A DNA stretch of 20,590 bases from an uncultured Faecalibacterium sp. (GCA_900765705.1 CAAFSR010000431.1:1-20590), one strand, 5' to 3'; counted from the stretch's first letter, positions 12,446 through 20,560 are shown. Notes: generated from the letters alone by a model not told the origin. Translations and numbers: made by a program.

Positions 12446-12538
12446 CACGGGAGGGTTCCGCGCCCCGCAGCGCGACTGTTTCCGCAGGAAACGAGCACTG
12501 CAGCTGCCGCTTACCTTTACGCCCCCTCCCCGTGAAAA
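12442..12538. repeat. Structured palindrome between two convergent terminators
   Basis: TTTTCACGGG-AGGG at 12442-12455 pairs with CCCT-CCCGTGAAAA at 12524-12538 with a single bulged base. The enclosed 68 bases hold two further hairpins: CGCGC/GCGCG around a six-base loop (12459-12474) and GTTTCC/GGAAAC around GCA (12478-12492). It shares its left edge with the ABC-operon terminator T-run. No coding potential is seen. Function is unknown; it could be a dispersed intergenic element or a structured RNA. Confidence 0.5.
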
Positions 12539-12539
12539 T

Positions 12540-12575
12540 GGAATACCGGAGCGTCCGCAGACGCTCCGGTATTCC
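12540..12575 (-). terminator. Terminator of the leucine operon
   Basis: A perfect 16-bp stem (GGAATACCGGAGCGTC and complement) closes a CGCA loop. On the - strand it is followed by ATTTTC. It lies 60 bases beyond the leuB stop, so it most likely ends the leuACDB transcript. The T-run is short, but the stem is very stable. Confidence 0.8.
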
Positions 12576-12634
12576 GAAATTATAAATAATTTTTCCTTGA
12601 ACTATGCGCAGAGCAAAGCGGAGCGCATTTTAAA

Positions 12635-13711
12635 TCATGAAAGCTCTGCCAGAATGGCATCGCCCATGGCGGTGCAACCAAGGCAGGTGCAGCCGTCGCT
12701 CATGTTGTCGGCGGTGCGCAGCCCCTTGTCCAGCACACGGCTCACGGCATTCTCAATGGCATCGGCTTCTGTTGCCATGCCAAAGGAGTACCGCAGCATC
12801 ATGGCTGCAGACAGGATGCAGGCGGTAGGGTTTACAATGTCTTTGCCTGCAATGTCCGGAGCGGAGCCGTGGATAGGCTCGTACAGGCCGCGGGTGCCGT
12901 CGCCAAGGCTGGAGGAAGGGATCATGCCGATGGAGCCGGTGATCATGGAGGCCTCGTCCGACAGGATATCGCCGAACATATTCTCGGTAACGATCACATC
13001 AAACTGGGCGGGGTTCTTCACGATCTGCATGGCGCAGTTGTCCACGAACATTTCGCTGTACTCCACGTCCGGGTACTCGGCCTGCAGCCGGTGCATCACG
13101 GCGCGCCACAGACGGCTGGTGTCCAGCACGTTGGCCTTATCCACGCAGCACAGCTTTTTGCGGCGCTTGCGGGCGGTCTCAAAGCCGATGCGGCCAATGC
13201 GCTCGATCTCGTGCTCAGCGTAGGGCATGGTGTCCACGGCCTGTTTTTCGCCGTTTTCCAGCGTGTGGGTGGTGTGCTGGCCAAAGTACACGCCGCCGAT
13301 CAGTTCCCGCACGATGATAAAATCAATGCCCTGTGCCACGATCTCGGGCTTTAAGGGGCTGGCAGGCGCCAGCTGCGGCCAGATTTTCGCGGGGCGGTTA
13401 TTGGCGTACAGTTCCATCCCGGCGCGCAGCCGCAGCAGGCCTTTTTCCGGTCGCTGCTCCCCGGGCAGGCCTTCCCACTTGGGGCCGCCCACTGCGCCCA
13501 GCAGCACGCTGTCGGCGGCAAGGCACTTGTCCAGCTCGTGCTGGGGCAGTGGGTCGCCGTATTTATCAATGGCCTCGCCGCCCATAGCGGCAGCGGTATA
13601 ATGGAAGGTATGGCCGTACTTTTCGGCCACTTTATCCAGCACCCGGAGGGTCTGCTTTACGATCTCCGGGCTGGAACAATCGCCCCAGATGACAGCAATA
13701 TTTTTTTCCAT
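12635..13711 (-). CDS. leuB: 3-isopropylmalate dehydrogenase
   Basis: A 358-residue NAD-dependent decarboxylating dehydrogenase that oxidises 3-isopropylmalate to 2-oxoisocaproate, the last dedicated step before leucine transamination. The signature region is ENMFGDILSDEASMITGSIGMIPSSS (about 243-268, with the metal-binding Asp residues), then YEPIHGSAPDIAGK (277-290) of the NAD site. The substrate-binding loop RAGMELYANNRPAK (96-109) is intact. The N-terminal strand reads IAVIWGDCSSPEIV where the family usually has a GDGIGPE motif, which is an unusual change beside the active site. AAGGAG lies about 10 bases before ATG 13711. It is the last gene of leuACDB, 50 bases after leuD, and is followed by a terminator. 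Confidence 0.93.
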   Translation of the reverse strand: MEKNIAVIWGDCSSPEIVKQTLRVLDKVAEKYGHTFHYTAAAMGGEAIDKYGDPLPQHELDKCLAADSVLLGAVGGPKWEGLPGEQRPEKGLLRLRAGMELYANNRPAKIWPQLAPASPLKPEIVAQGIDFIIVRELIGGVYFGQHTTHTLENGEKQAVDTMPYAEHEIERIGRIGFETARKRRKKLCCVDKANVLDTSRLWRAVMHRLQAEYPDVEYSEMFVDNCAMQIVKNPAQFDVIVTENMFGDILSDEASMITGSIGMIPSSSLGDGTRGLYEPIHGSAPDIAGKDIVNPTACILSAAMMLRYSFGMATEADAIENAVSRVLDKGLRTADNMSDGCTCLGCTAMGDAILAELS

Positions 13712-13761
13712 GAGGTTTGTTCTCCTTATTGGTTAATTTCTCATCGGATGAACAGCCGGGT

Positions 13762-14244
13762 TTATTTCTGGATGGCCTTCATCAAGCCGCCGGCAGAGAT
13801 AATGTTCTGGATAAAGGGTGGGAAGGGCTCGGCGTGGAACACCTTACCGTTGGTCTCGTCGGTGATGACGCCGGTGTCAAAATCCACCTGAACGGTATCC
13901 CCTGCTTCGATGGCGTCCACCGCCTCCGGGCACTCCATGATGGGCAGACCGATGTTGATACTGTTGCGGTAGAAGATGCGGGCAAAGCTCTTGGCAATGA
14001 CGACAGAAATACCGGCGGTCTTGATGCACAAAGGCGCGTGCTCGCGGGAGGAACCGCAGCCAAAGTTCCAGCCGCCCACCATGATATCGCCGGGCTGCAC
14101 CCGGTTTACAAAGTCCTTGTCGATATCCTCCATACAGTGGCTGGCAAGCTCCTTGGCGTCCTGCGTATTCAGGTGGCGTGCCGGAATGATGACGTCGGTA
14201 TCCACGTTATCCGGGTATTTGAAAACAGAACCTCTTGCGTTCAT
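13762..14244 (-). CDS. leuD: 3-isopropylmalate dehydratase small subunit
   Basis: A 160-residue swivel-domain subunit that pairs with LeuC to isomerise 2-isopropylmalate to 3-isopropylmalate. Family marks are the N-terminal DNVDTDVIIPARHLN, then GGWNFGCGSSREHAP (the substrate-binding Ser-Arg-Glu loop), SFARIFYRNSINIGLP and the GDTVQVDFDTGVI strand. Two ATGs compete: one at 14250 is only a base away from AAAGGAG, while ATG 14244 has a 7-base spacing, so the latter is preferred (two residues shorter). It lies 18 bases after leuC. The length is the normal short type found in Clostridia, archaea and many bacteria (about 160 residues), rather than the 200-residue proteobacterial type. Confidence 0.92.
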   Translation of the reverse strand: MNARGSVFKYPDNVDTDVIIPARHLNTQDAKELASHCMEDIDKDFVNRVQPGDIMVGGWNFGCGSSREHAPLCIKTAGISVVIAKSFARIFYRNSINIGLPIMECPEAVDAIEAGDTVQVDFDTGVITDETNGKVFHAEPFPPFIQNIISAGGLMKAIQK

Positions 14245-14262
14245 GCTCATGCTCCTTTCGGG

Positions 14263-15522
14263 TCAGACCGTGCGCGGGTCGGTGATATAGCCGGTCAGGG
14301 CGCTGGCGGCGGCGGTAGCGGGAGAGGCCAGATAGACCTCGCTGTCCACATGGCCCATGCGTCCCACAAAGTTGCGGTTGGTGGTGGAAACGCAGCGCTC
14401 GCCCGCTGCCAGAATGCCCATGTAACCGCCCAGACAGGGGCCGCAGGTGGGGGTGGATACGATGCAGCCCGCATCGATAAAGGCGGTGGTCCAGCCGCGC
14501 AGGATGCACTCCTTATACACCGCCATCGTGGCGGGGATGATGATGCCGCGCACGCCCTTGGCGATGTGCTTACCCTTGAGGATGTTGTAGGCGGCCTCCA
14601 TATCCTCCAAGCGGCCGTTGGTACAGCTGCCGATGACCACCTGATCGATCTTGATGTCCTTGCCTTCGCTGGCCTTATGGGTGTTCTCGGGCAGGTGGGG
14701 GTAGCTGACGGTGGGCTCCAGTGCGCCAAGGTCGATCTCGATGGTCTTTTCGTACACGGCATCGGGGTCGGCCTCGTAGAACACCGGCGGGCGCTGGCTG
14801 CGGCCCGCAAGGTAGCCGCGAGTCACCTCGTCCACCGGGAAGATGCCGTTTTTCGCACCGGCCTCAATGGCCATGTTGCAGATGCACAGGCGGTCGTCCA
14901 TCGTCAGCCCTGCCACGCCCGGGCCGGTGAATTCCATGGATTTATACAGTGCGCCGTCCACACCGATCATGCCGATGATGTGCAGGATCAGGTCTTTGCC
15001 GGACACCCTGGGGTTGAACTTGCCGGTAAGCACGAACTTGATGGCAGAGGGCACCTTGAACCACGCCATACCGGTGGCCATGCCTGCGGCCATATCGGTA
15101 GAGCCCACGCCGGTGGAAAAGGCACCCAGCGCACCATAGGTGCAGGTGTGGCTGTCCGCGCCGATGACGCAGTCACCGGCGGTAACGATGCCTTTTTCCG
15201 GCAGCAGGGCGTGCTCAATCCCCATCTGGCCGACATCGTAGAAGTTGAGGATATCGTACTTATTGGCGAACTCCCGGCACTGCTTGGACTGGGTAGCACT
15301 CTTGATATCCTTATTGGGCACAAAGTGATCCAGCACAATGGCGATATGCTCTTTATCAAACACGCGGTCAAAACCGGCGCGCTCAAACTCGTTGATGGCC
15401 ACCGGGGTGGTGATATCGTTGCCCAGCACGATGTCCAGCTTTGCGTTGATGAGCTGGCCTGCCTTGACCTCCGGCAGTCCGGCGTGTGCGGCAAGGATCT
15501 TCTGTGTCAGGGTCATTCCCAT
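14263..15522 (-). CDS. leuC: 3-isopropylmalate dehydratase large subunit
   Basis: A 419-residue aconitase-family subunit carrying the [4Fe-4S] cluster, acting with LeuD. The three cluster cysteines are Cys300 (VIGSCTNGR), Cys360 and Cys363 (PTCGPCLGG). GADSHTCTYGALGAF (121-135) and LDHFVPNKDIKSA (64-76) are further aconitase-family signatures. The length fits the shorter clostridial/archaeal type that pairs with a short LeuD. ATG 15522 has AAAGGAG 9 bases upstream; the in-frame ATG at 15516 would be too far. The open frame extends 42 codons upstream, but this overlaps the leuA end and has no similarity. It lies 16 bases after leuA. Confidence 0.94.
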   Translation of the reverse strand: MGMTLTQKILAAHAGLPEVKAGQLINAKLDIVLGNDITTPVAINEFERAGFDRVFDKEHIAIVLDHFVPNKDIKSATQSKQCREFANKYDILNFYDVGQMGIEHALLPEKGIVTAGDCVIGADSHTCTYGALGAFSTGVGSTDMAAGMATGMAWFKVPSAIKFVLTGKFNPRVSGKDLILHIIGMIGVDGALYKSMEFTGPGVAGLTMDDRLCICNMAIEAGAKNGIFPVDEVTRGYLAGRSQRPPVFYEADPDAVYEKTIEIDLGALEPTVSYPHLPENTHKASEGKDIKIDQVVIGSCTNGRLEDMEAAYNILKGKHIAKGVRGIIIPATMAVYKECILRGWTTAFIDAGCIVSTPTCGPCLGGYMGILAAGERCVSTTNRNFVGRMGHVDSEVYLASPATAAASALTGYITDPRTV

Positions 15523-15538
15523 GGTAGTTTTCTCCTTT

Positions 15539-17191
15539 TTATCGATTATTGATGGCACTGACAAGGGCGCGGATACCGGCCACGATGATATCGGTGTCGG
15601 TACCGGCACCCCATGTGACCGTGTTATCGCCCCAGACAAGGCCCACATAGGAGGCCGCGCGGGAGGTAGAACCCTCGTCCAGACTGTGCTCCGAGTAGTT
15701 TTCCAGATGGAAGTCCATACCGGTGGCGCTCTGTATGGCGTTGGCTACGGCGTCCAGACGGCCGTTGCCCACCGAGGTGACCACCTTGCGCTGACCGTTC
15801 AGCTCCAGCGTGACTGTGGCGGTGATGCCGTTCACCTGTGCAAAGTGGGCTTCCACCACGTTCAGCGGCTTTGCGCGGTTCAGGTAGGCATCCTCGAAGA
15901 TGTGCAGCACCTCGGCGGTGCTCAGCTCCTTGTGGCTGTGGTCGGACACGCTCTTGACCATGTAGCCCAGCGCCTCCCGCATCTTGGGGGGCAGGTTGTA
16001 GCCGTAGTTCTGCTCCAGCACAAAGCCGATGCCGCCCTTGCCGCTCTGGCTGTTGATGCGGATGACGTCCGCATCGTAGGTGCGGCCGATGTCGTGGGGG
16101 TCCACCGGGATGTAGGGGCAGGTCCAGCGGTGCTCGCCGGTCTGCTTGCGGTAGGCCATGCCCTTGGCAATGGCGTCCTGATGGCTGCCGGAGAAAGCGG
16201 CAAACACCAGCTGCCCGGCGTAGGGGGTGCGCTCGTAGATGTGCATCCGGGTCACCCGCTCGTAGGTAGCGCAGATGGCGGGCATATCCGAGAAATCCAG
16301 CTTGGGGTCTACGCCGTGGCTGTACATATTCATGGCCAGCGTCACGGCGGCCACGTTGCCGGTGCGCTCGCCGTTGCCGAACAGGCAGCACTCCACGCGC
16401 TGTGCACCTGCCAGAACCGCCAGCTCGGCGCAGGCAACGCCGGTGCCGCGGTCGTTGTGGGGGTGGGTGGAAATGATCACGCTGTCGCGGTATTTCAGGT
16501 GCTTGTCGCAGTACTCGATCTGGTTGGCGTACACATGGGGCATACTCATCTCCACAGTCACCGGCAGGTTGATGATCATGGGGCGCTCCGGTGTGGGCTG
16601 CATGATATCCAGCACGGCGTTGCACACCTCTACGGCGTAGTCCACCTCGGTGCCGGTAAAGCTTTCGGGGCTGTACTCAAACAGGAAGTTGCCCTCGTAC
16701 TCCTCGCTGAGCTGCTTGACCAGCTTTGCGCCGTCTACGGCGATCTGCTTGATCTCCTCCTTGGACTTGTGGAACACCTGCTCCCGCTGTGCCACGGAGG
16801 TGGAGTTGTAGAAGTGGATCACCGCCCGGGGTGCGCCCTTGACCGCCTCGAAGGTGCGGCGGATGATATGATCGCGGCACTGGGTCAACACCTGCACGGT
16901 GACATCGGCGGGGATCATGTCCTTTTCGATCAGGGTGCGCAAAAACTCGTACTCGGTCTCGCTGGCGGCGGGGAAGCCCACCTCAATCTCCTTGAAGCCG
17001 ATCTTCACCAGCATCTGGAAGAACTCCAGCTTTTCTGCAAGGCTCATAGGAACGATCAGTGCCTGATTGCCGTCCCGCAGGTCCACACTGCACCACGCGG
17101 GGGCTTTTTCAATATGGTCTTTTTTTACCCAGCTGTCATAACCTGCGGGTACCGGGTAATACCCCGGTGCGTACTTGGTAGCGTCCATCAT
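15539..17191 (-). CDS. leuA: 2-isopropylmalate synthase
   Basis: A 550-residue enzyme that condenses acetyl-CoA with 2-oxoisovalerate, the committed step of leucine synthesis. The catalytic TIM barrel begins with DLRDGNQAL (37-45, metal-binding Asp and conserved Arg). It continues with VGFPAASETEYEF, the metal-binding HPHND (243-247) and the acyl-CoA-binding GNGERTGN (272-279). The region from about 430 to 550 matches the LeuA allosteric dimerisation domain, so leucine feedback is likely. The sequence is of the longer type known from Actinobacteria and Clostridia. ATG 17191 is preceded by AGGAGGG; the open frame continues about 50 codons upstream into a palindromic repeat, which is not coding. 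It is the first gene of leuACDB and sits behind a T-box. Confidence 0.94.
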   Translation of the reverse strand: MMDATKYAPGYYPVPAGYDSWVKKDHIEKAPAWCSVDLRDGNQALIVPMSLAEKLEFFQMLVKIGFKEIEVGFPAASETEYEFLRTLIEKDMIPADVTVQVLTQCRDHIIRRTFEAVKGAPRAVIHFYNSTSVAQREQVFHKSKEEIKQIAVDGAKLVKQLSEEYEGNFLFEYSPESFTGTEVDYAVEVCNAVLDIMQPTPERPMIINLPVTVEMSMPHVYANQIEYCDKHLKYRDSVIISTHPHNDRGTGVACAELAVLAGAQRVECCLFGNGERTGNVAAVTLAMNMYSHGVDPKLDFSDMPAICATYERVTRMHIYERTPYAGQLVFAAFSGSHQDAIAKGMAYRKQTGEHRWTCPYIPVDPHDIGRTYDADVIRINSQSGKGGIGFVLEQNYGYNLPPKMREALGYMVKSVSDHSHKELSTAEVLHIFEDAYLNRAKPLNVVEAHFAQVNGITATVTLELNGQRKVVTSVGNGRLDAVANAIQSATGMDFHLENYSEHSLDEGSTSRAASYVGLVWGDNTVTWGAGTDTDIIVAGIRALVSAINNR

Positions 17192-17228
17192 TCTGTTGCC
17201 CTCCTGATATTGTGGTGCATAAAATGCG

Positions 17229-17364
17229 CCCCTTCCGTCTGCTCGTTTCACTCGCATCCACCTTCCCCAAGGGGACGGCTTTCCGGTATGCGGTGAAGCT
17301 TGCGGCATTGCCCAAAGGCGCCCCCTTGGGGGAGCTGGCATCGCGCAGCGATGTCTGAAGGGGT
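17229..17364. repeat. Palindromic intergenic repeat, copy B, within the leucine leader
   Basis: A 136-base element in opposite orientation to the one at 8941-9070. On the + strand it shows CCCCTTCCGTC, then CACCTTCCCCAAGGGGACGG, a central hairpin, then GGCGCCCCCTTGGGGGAGC, a GGCATCG/CGATGTC hairpin and GAAGGGGT. The hairpin sequences differ from copy A, but pairing is largely kept. It lies between the T-box terminator and the leuA ribosome binding site, so it is transcribed as part of every full-length leu mRNA. Confidence 0.8.
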
Positions 17365-17377
17365 AATGTCATCATAC

Positions 17378-17425
17378 AAAAAGGCTCCCGTCTTTCAAGG
17401 CGAAAACCTTGAGAGACGAGAGCCT
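17378..17425 (-). terminator. T-box-controlled terminator of the leucine leader
   Basis: On the - strand AGGCTCTCGTCT and AGACGGGAGCCT pair, extended by CAAGG/CCTTG around TTTTCG, followed by a T-run (17382-17378). It directly follows the T-box motif. A smaller CTGTAAA/TTTACAG hairpin lies just before it and may be part of the switch. Confidence 0.9.
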
Positions 17426-17690
17426 GTAAATAGCGTTTACAGGGCACCCGTGGTACCACTCTCCTTGCTGCACGGTGCGTGCAGCCGCTTTGCACGATCG
17501 GCCAAAGGCGGCGAATCGCTGCCCTTATAACGGTGGGCATCCGTCAGAACCTACTTGTCCATTCAGCTCTGCCGCTCGGGGGCCAGTATCCGAAGCCTTC
17601 TGCACCCGCCTTGCACCACCCGGCGGCTCTCTGCACGCAGAAAAGAGATCGTTTTATCCTCGTCAACGCATTTGCACTTTGTTGAAAGTG
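17378..17690 (-). promoter_or_regulatory. T-box riboswitch, probably leucine-specific, upstream of leuACDB
   Basis: A T-box leader that should sense uncharged tRNA. The motif AGTGGTACCACGGG is at 17447-17460, and its TGGT can pair with an ACCA tRNA end. Stem I distal loops are visible as CAGAGAG and GGTGG-GCAA. The specifier strand is GGATACTGGCCCC; by analogy with the methionine leader the codon would be CTG (17584-17586) followed by a purine, which means leucine. The 5' strand of the specifier loop (GAGGATAAAACGA) lacks a clean AGUA motif, so the specifier is less certain than the T-box itself. Leucine specificity fits the operon. Confidence 0.88.
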
Positions 17691-17695
17691 AGATA

Positions 17696-17724
17696 ATTTT
17701 AGCATGGTTACCAGAAACTGTCAA
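17696..17724 (-). promoter_or_regulatory. Promoter of the leucine operon
   Basis: On the - strand TTGACA (17719-17724) and TAAAAT (17696-17701) are separated by 17 bases. Transcription would begin near 17690, just before the T-box stem I. Confidence 0.85.
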
Positions 17725-17869
17725 GAAGTTTCGCTCAAGGCAAAGATGAAAGCATTTCACAACAAGGCAGGGAAAATCATGCAAAATTGAGGGTTCTCCC
17801 CTTTTTGTTAAAAAACTGCTAAGTTTTTGCAAAGTTGCCCTCGCTGCGCTGTTGCCGGACGGTAAGGTG

Positions 17870-17878
17870 TGGTATACT
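17870..17878 (+). promoter_or_regulatory. Extended -10 promoter of ftsH
   Basis: TGGTATACT is an extended -10 element (TGn-TATACT) about 50 bases before the ftsH start. The -35 region is weak (GTTGCC-like at 17-16 bases). It is divergent from the leucine promoter, about 170 bases away. Confidence 0.6.
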
Positions 17879-17929
17879 GGATGCAGCAACCGGGTGGAAG
17901 CCCACTTTATATAGAAGGAGGAAGTTCCC

Positions 17930-19780
17930 ATGAAAGAAGTCAAGCCATCCAGAAAGCCGTTGGCCATTTACTACGCCATTGTGCTGCTGGTGCTGCTGGT
18001 CATCAACCTTGTGGTCATGCCATGGCTGGCCGAGCGTCAGGTGCAGGAGGTAGACTACGGCACCTTTATGAGCATGACCGAGCAGGAGAACATCGGCAAG
18101 GTGGATATCCAGTCCAACCAGATCATTTTTACGGATAAGGACAATAAGCAGATCTATAAGACCGGCCTGATGAACGACCCCGGCCTGACCGAGCGCCTGT
18201 ACGATGCCGGTGCGCAGTTCTCCAGCGAGATCGTGGAGCAGGGTTCGCCGGTGCTCAGCTTTTTGCTGTGGTTCGTGCTGCCCATCCTGCTGTTCAGCTT
18301 CATCGGCAACCAGATGAACAAAAAGCTGATGGAAAAGGCAGGCGGCGGCCCGGGCGCCATGATGTTCGGCAGCGCGGGCAGATCCAACGCAAAGGTGTAT
18401 GTTCAGTCCACCCACGGCATCCGCTTTGCGGACGTTGCCGGTGAGGACGAGGCCAAGGAGAACCTGCAGGAGATCGTCAATTATCTGCACGACCCCAAGA
18501 AGTACGAGGAGATCGGTGCTTCCATGCCCAAGGGCATTCTGCTGGTAGGCCCTCCGGGCACCGGCAAGACCATGCTGGCCAAGGCCGTGGCGGGCGAATC
18601 CAACGTGCCCTTCTTCTCCATCTCCGGCTCGGAGTTCGTGGAGATGTTCGTGGGTATGGGTGCCTCCAAGGTTCGTGATCTGTTCCGGCAGGCCAAAGAA
18701 AAAGCGCCCTGCATCGTGTTTATCGATGAGATCGACGCCATTGGTCAGAAGCGCAACAGCGGCCAGATGGGCGGCAACGATGAACGCGAGCAGACTTTGA
18801 ACCAGCTGCTTACCGAGATGGACGGTTTTGAGGGCAATACCGGCGTCATCATTCTGGCGGCCACCAACCGCCCGGATTCCCTTGACCCCGCCCTGACCCG
18901 TCCCGGCCGGTTCGACCGCCGCGTGCCCGTGGAGCTGCCCGACCTGAAGGGCCGCGAGGAGATCTTGAAGGTACACGCCAAAAAGGTGAAGATCGCCCCG
19001 GGTGTGGATTTCAACACCGTGGCGCGCATGGCCTCCGGTGCCTCCGGCGCAGAGCTGGCCAACATTGTGAACGAAGCCGCCCTGCGTGCCGTGCGGGCAG
19101 GCCGCAAGAGCGTGACGCAGGCCGACCTTGAGGAGAGCATCGAGGTGGTCATTGCCGGCTATCAGAAGAAGAATTCCATCCTGACCGACCACGAAAAGTG
19201 CATCGTGGCCTACCACGAGATCGGCCACGCCCTTGTGGCGGCCAAGCAGTCCAACTCTGCGCCGGTGCAGAAGATCACCATCATCCCCCGCACCTCCGGC
19301 GCACTGGGCTACACCATGCAGGTGGACGAAGGCAACCACTACCTGATGAACAAGGCCGAGCTGGAAAACAAGATCGCCACCCTGACCGGCGGCCGCGCCG
19401 CCGAAGAGATAGTTTTCAACTCTATCACCACCGGCGCGTCCAACGATATCGAGCAAGCCACAAAGCTGGCCCGCGCCATGCTGACCCGCTACGGCATGAG
19501 CGACGAATTTGACATGGTGGCACTGGAAACCGTAAACAACCAGTATCTGGGCGGCGATACCTCGCTGGCCTGCAGTGCCCAGACCCAGTGCGAGATCGAC
19601 CGGAAGGTGGTAGAGCTGGTCAAGACCCAGCACGAAAAGGCCATCCGTATCCTGACCGAGAACCGCGCAAAGCTGGACGAGCTGGCACAGTACCTGTACC
19701 AGAAGGAGACCATCACCGGCGAAGAGTTCATGGATATCCTCAACCGCGATGATACCGAAAACAAACCGGAGAACCCCTGA
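17930..19780 (+). CDS. ftsH: ATP-dependent zinc metalloprotease FtsH
   Basis: A 616-residue membrane-bound AAA+ protease that forms hexamers and degrades misfolded or regulatory membrane and cytosolic proteins. Two membrane helices (about 11-33 and 106-126) flank a short extracellular FtsH domain. The AAA module has Walker A GPPGTGKT (207-214), Walker B IVFIDEID (262-269) and the second region of homology ATNRPDSLDPALTRPGRFDRR (310-331 in total). The zinc site is HEIGH (429-433), with the third ligand probably Asp506 in ASNDIEQ. The usual HEAGH reads HEIGH here, a conservative variation. The length is typical, but the C-terminus is short, without a long acidic tail. ATG 17930 has AAGGAGG 8 bases upstream. 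It seems monocistronic and ends at a terminator. Confidence 0.96.
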   Translation: MKEVKPSRKPLAIYYAIVLLVLLVINLVVMPWLAERQVQEVDYGTFMSMTEQENIGKVDIQSNQIIFTDKDNKQIYKTGLMNDPGLTERLYDAGAQFSSEIVEQGSPVLSFLLWFVLPILLFSFIGNQMNKKLMEKAGGGPGAMMFGSAGRSNAKVYVQSTHGIRFADVAGEDEAKENLQEIVNYLHDPKKYEEIGASMPKGILLVGPPGTGKTMLAKAVAGESNVPFFSISGSEFVEMFVGMGASKVRDLFRQAKEKAPCIVFIDEIDAIGQKRNSGQMGGNDEREQTLNQLLTEMDGFEGNTGVIILAATNRPDSLDPALTRPGRFDRRVPVELPDLKGREEILKVHAKKVKIAPGVDFNTVARMASGASGAELANIVNEAALRAVRAGRKSVTQADLEESIEVVIAGYQKKNSILTDHEKCIVAYHEIGHALVAAKQSNSAPVQKITIIPRTSGALGYTMQVDEGNHYLMNKAELENKIATLTGGRAAEEIVFNSITTGASNDIEQATKLARAMLTRYGMSDEFDMVALETVNNQYLGGDTSLACSAQTQCEIDRKVVELVKTQHEKAIRILTENRAKLDELAQYLYQKETITGEEFMDILNRDDTENKPENP

Positions 19781-19812
19781 AAAAAAATTCTGAATCTTTT
19801 GCAATAATCCGG

Positions 19813-19849
19813 CCGCCGTATCCGTTTACAGAACAGATACGGCGGTTTT
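19813..19849 (+). terminator. Terminator after ftsH
   Basis: CCGCCGTATC (19813-19822) pairs perfectly with GATACGGCGG (19836-19845) around a 13-base loop, followed by TTTT. It lies about 30 bases after the ftsH stop. Confidence 0.85.
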
Positions 19850-19945
19850 CCATTGTGGATGCGCCGCAGCTGAACCATGGTTTAAACGATTATGATGCAA
19901 AAAACAAAGGCAGTCCCTGCGGCTGCCGTTTTCAGGAGGTTTTCT

Positions 19946-20560
19946 ATGAAGATGCTGAACAAAAAGCTTGCCCGTACCCTGAGCTGTGCCGCTGTGGCGG
20001 TGTGTGCCGCTGCCATGCTGAGCGTGGGCGCATTTGCTGCCGAGGTGGATTCCACCTGCGTGGAGGGCTATCTGCCCCCGCAGGAGCAGATGGTGCAGGG
20101 CGATATCGCACTGCACAGCGCGGACGTTGCCGTGGGCGAAAAGGATCCCCACTATGCCGGCTACGGTGCCCCGGAGGGCAACCCCATTCAGGGCAACATC
20201 ATGCTGATCTCCGGCGACGAGCTGGCCGACACGGCAAAGACCGAGGCACGCTACACCGTCAAGGGTCTGCTGGGCAAGCAGCTGCTGTACACTGCCCGCC
20301 AGAAGGACGGCGTGCTGACGCTGGATGTGCCCGCTGAGGTGGCCACTTTCCGCACCACCATCGAGGATATGCAGGCACTGCAGGCCAGCGGCGTGAAAAC
20401 GCTGGTGCTGGTGACCGAAAAGAACACCACCACCCTGAACCTCTCGCTGCTGTGCGAGGGTCAGAAGTCCGGCACCCGCGTCACCCTGCGGCATCTGGGC
20501 AGCAGCGCCACCCTCTCTGTGGGTCTGCGCTGCCGCCGCGACCTGCTGATCGGCCGCTGA
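19946..20560 (+). CDS. Secreted protein of unknown function
   Basis: A 204-residue protein that I do not recognise. It starts with a clear Sec signal peptide: MKMLNKKLARTL, a hydrophobic stretch (about 13-30) and a likely cleavage after AFA (residue 32 or so). No lipobox Cys sits at the cleavage site, and no LPxTG or membrane anchor is visible at the C-terminus. The mature part has two similar short acidic-polar segments (QMVQGDIAL and NPIQGNIML) early on, then a mixed alpha/beta-looking region with ALQASGVKTLVLVTEKNTTTLNLSLL that could be a small folded domain. ATG 19946 is chosen because CAGGAGG lies 7 bases upstream; the in-frame ATG at 19892 lacks such a site. It is separated from ftsH by a terminator, so it is probably its own transcript. 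Confidence 0.7.
   Translation: MKMLNKKLARTLSCAAVAVCAAAMLSVGAFAAEVDSTCVEGYLPPQEQMVQGDIALHSADVAVGEKDPHYAGYGAPEGNPIQGNIMLISGDELADTAKTEARYTVKGLLGKQLLYTARQKDGVLTLDVPAEVATFRTTIEDMQALQASGVKTLVLVTEKNTTTLNLSLLCEGQKSGTRVTLRHLGSSATLSVGLRCRRDLLIGR

Noticed and set aside
13717..17296. Long + strand open frames opposite leuD, leuC and leuA (611 and 652 codons)
   Set aside because: Same antisense bias (His/Gly/Val/Ala-rich), no family similarity and no start signals. The - strand genes have complete catalytic motifs.
17819..19804. A 661-codon - strand open frame opposite ftsH
   Set aside because: A shadow of the FtsH reading frame; composition is low in charged residues typical of real proteins and no motif is visible.
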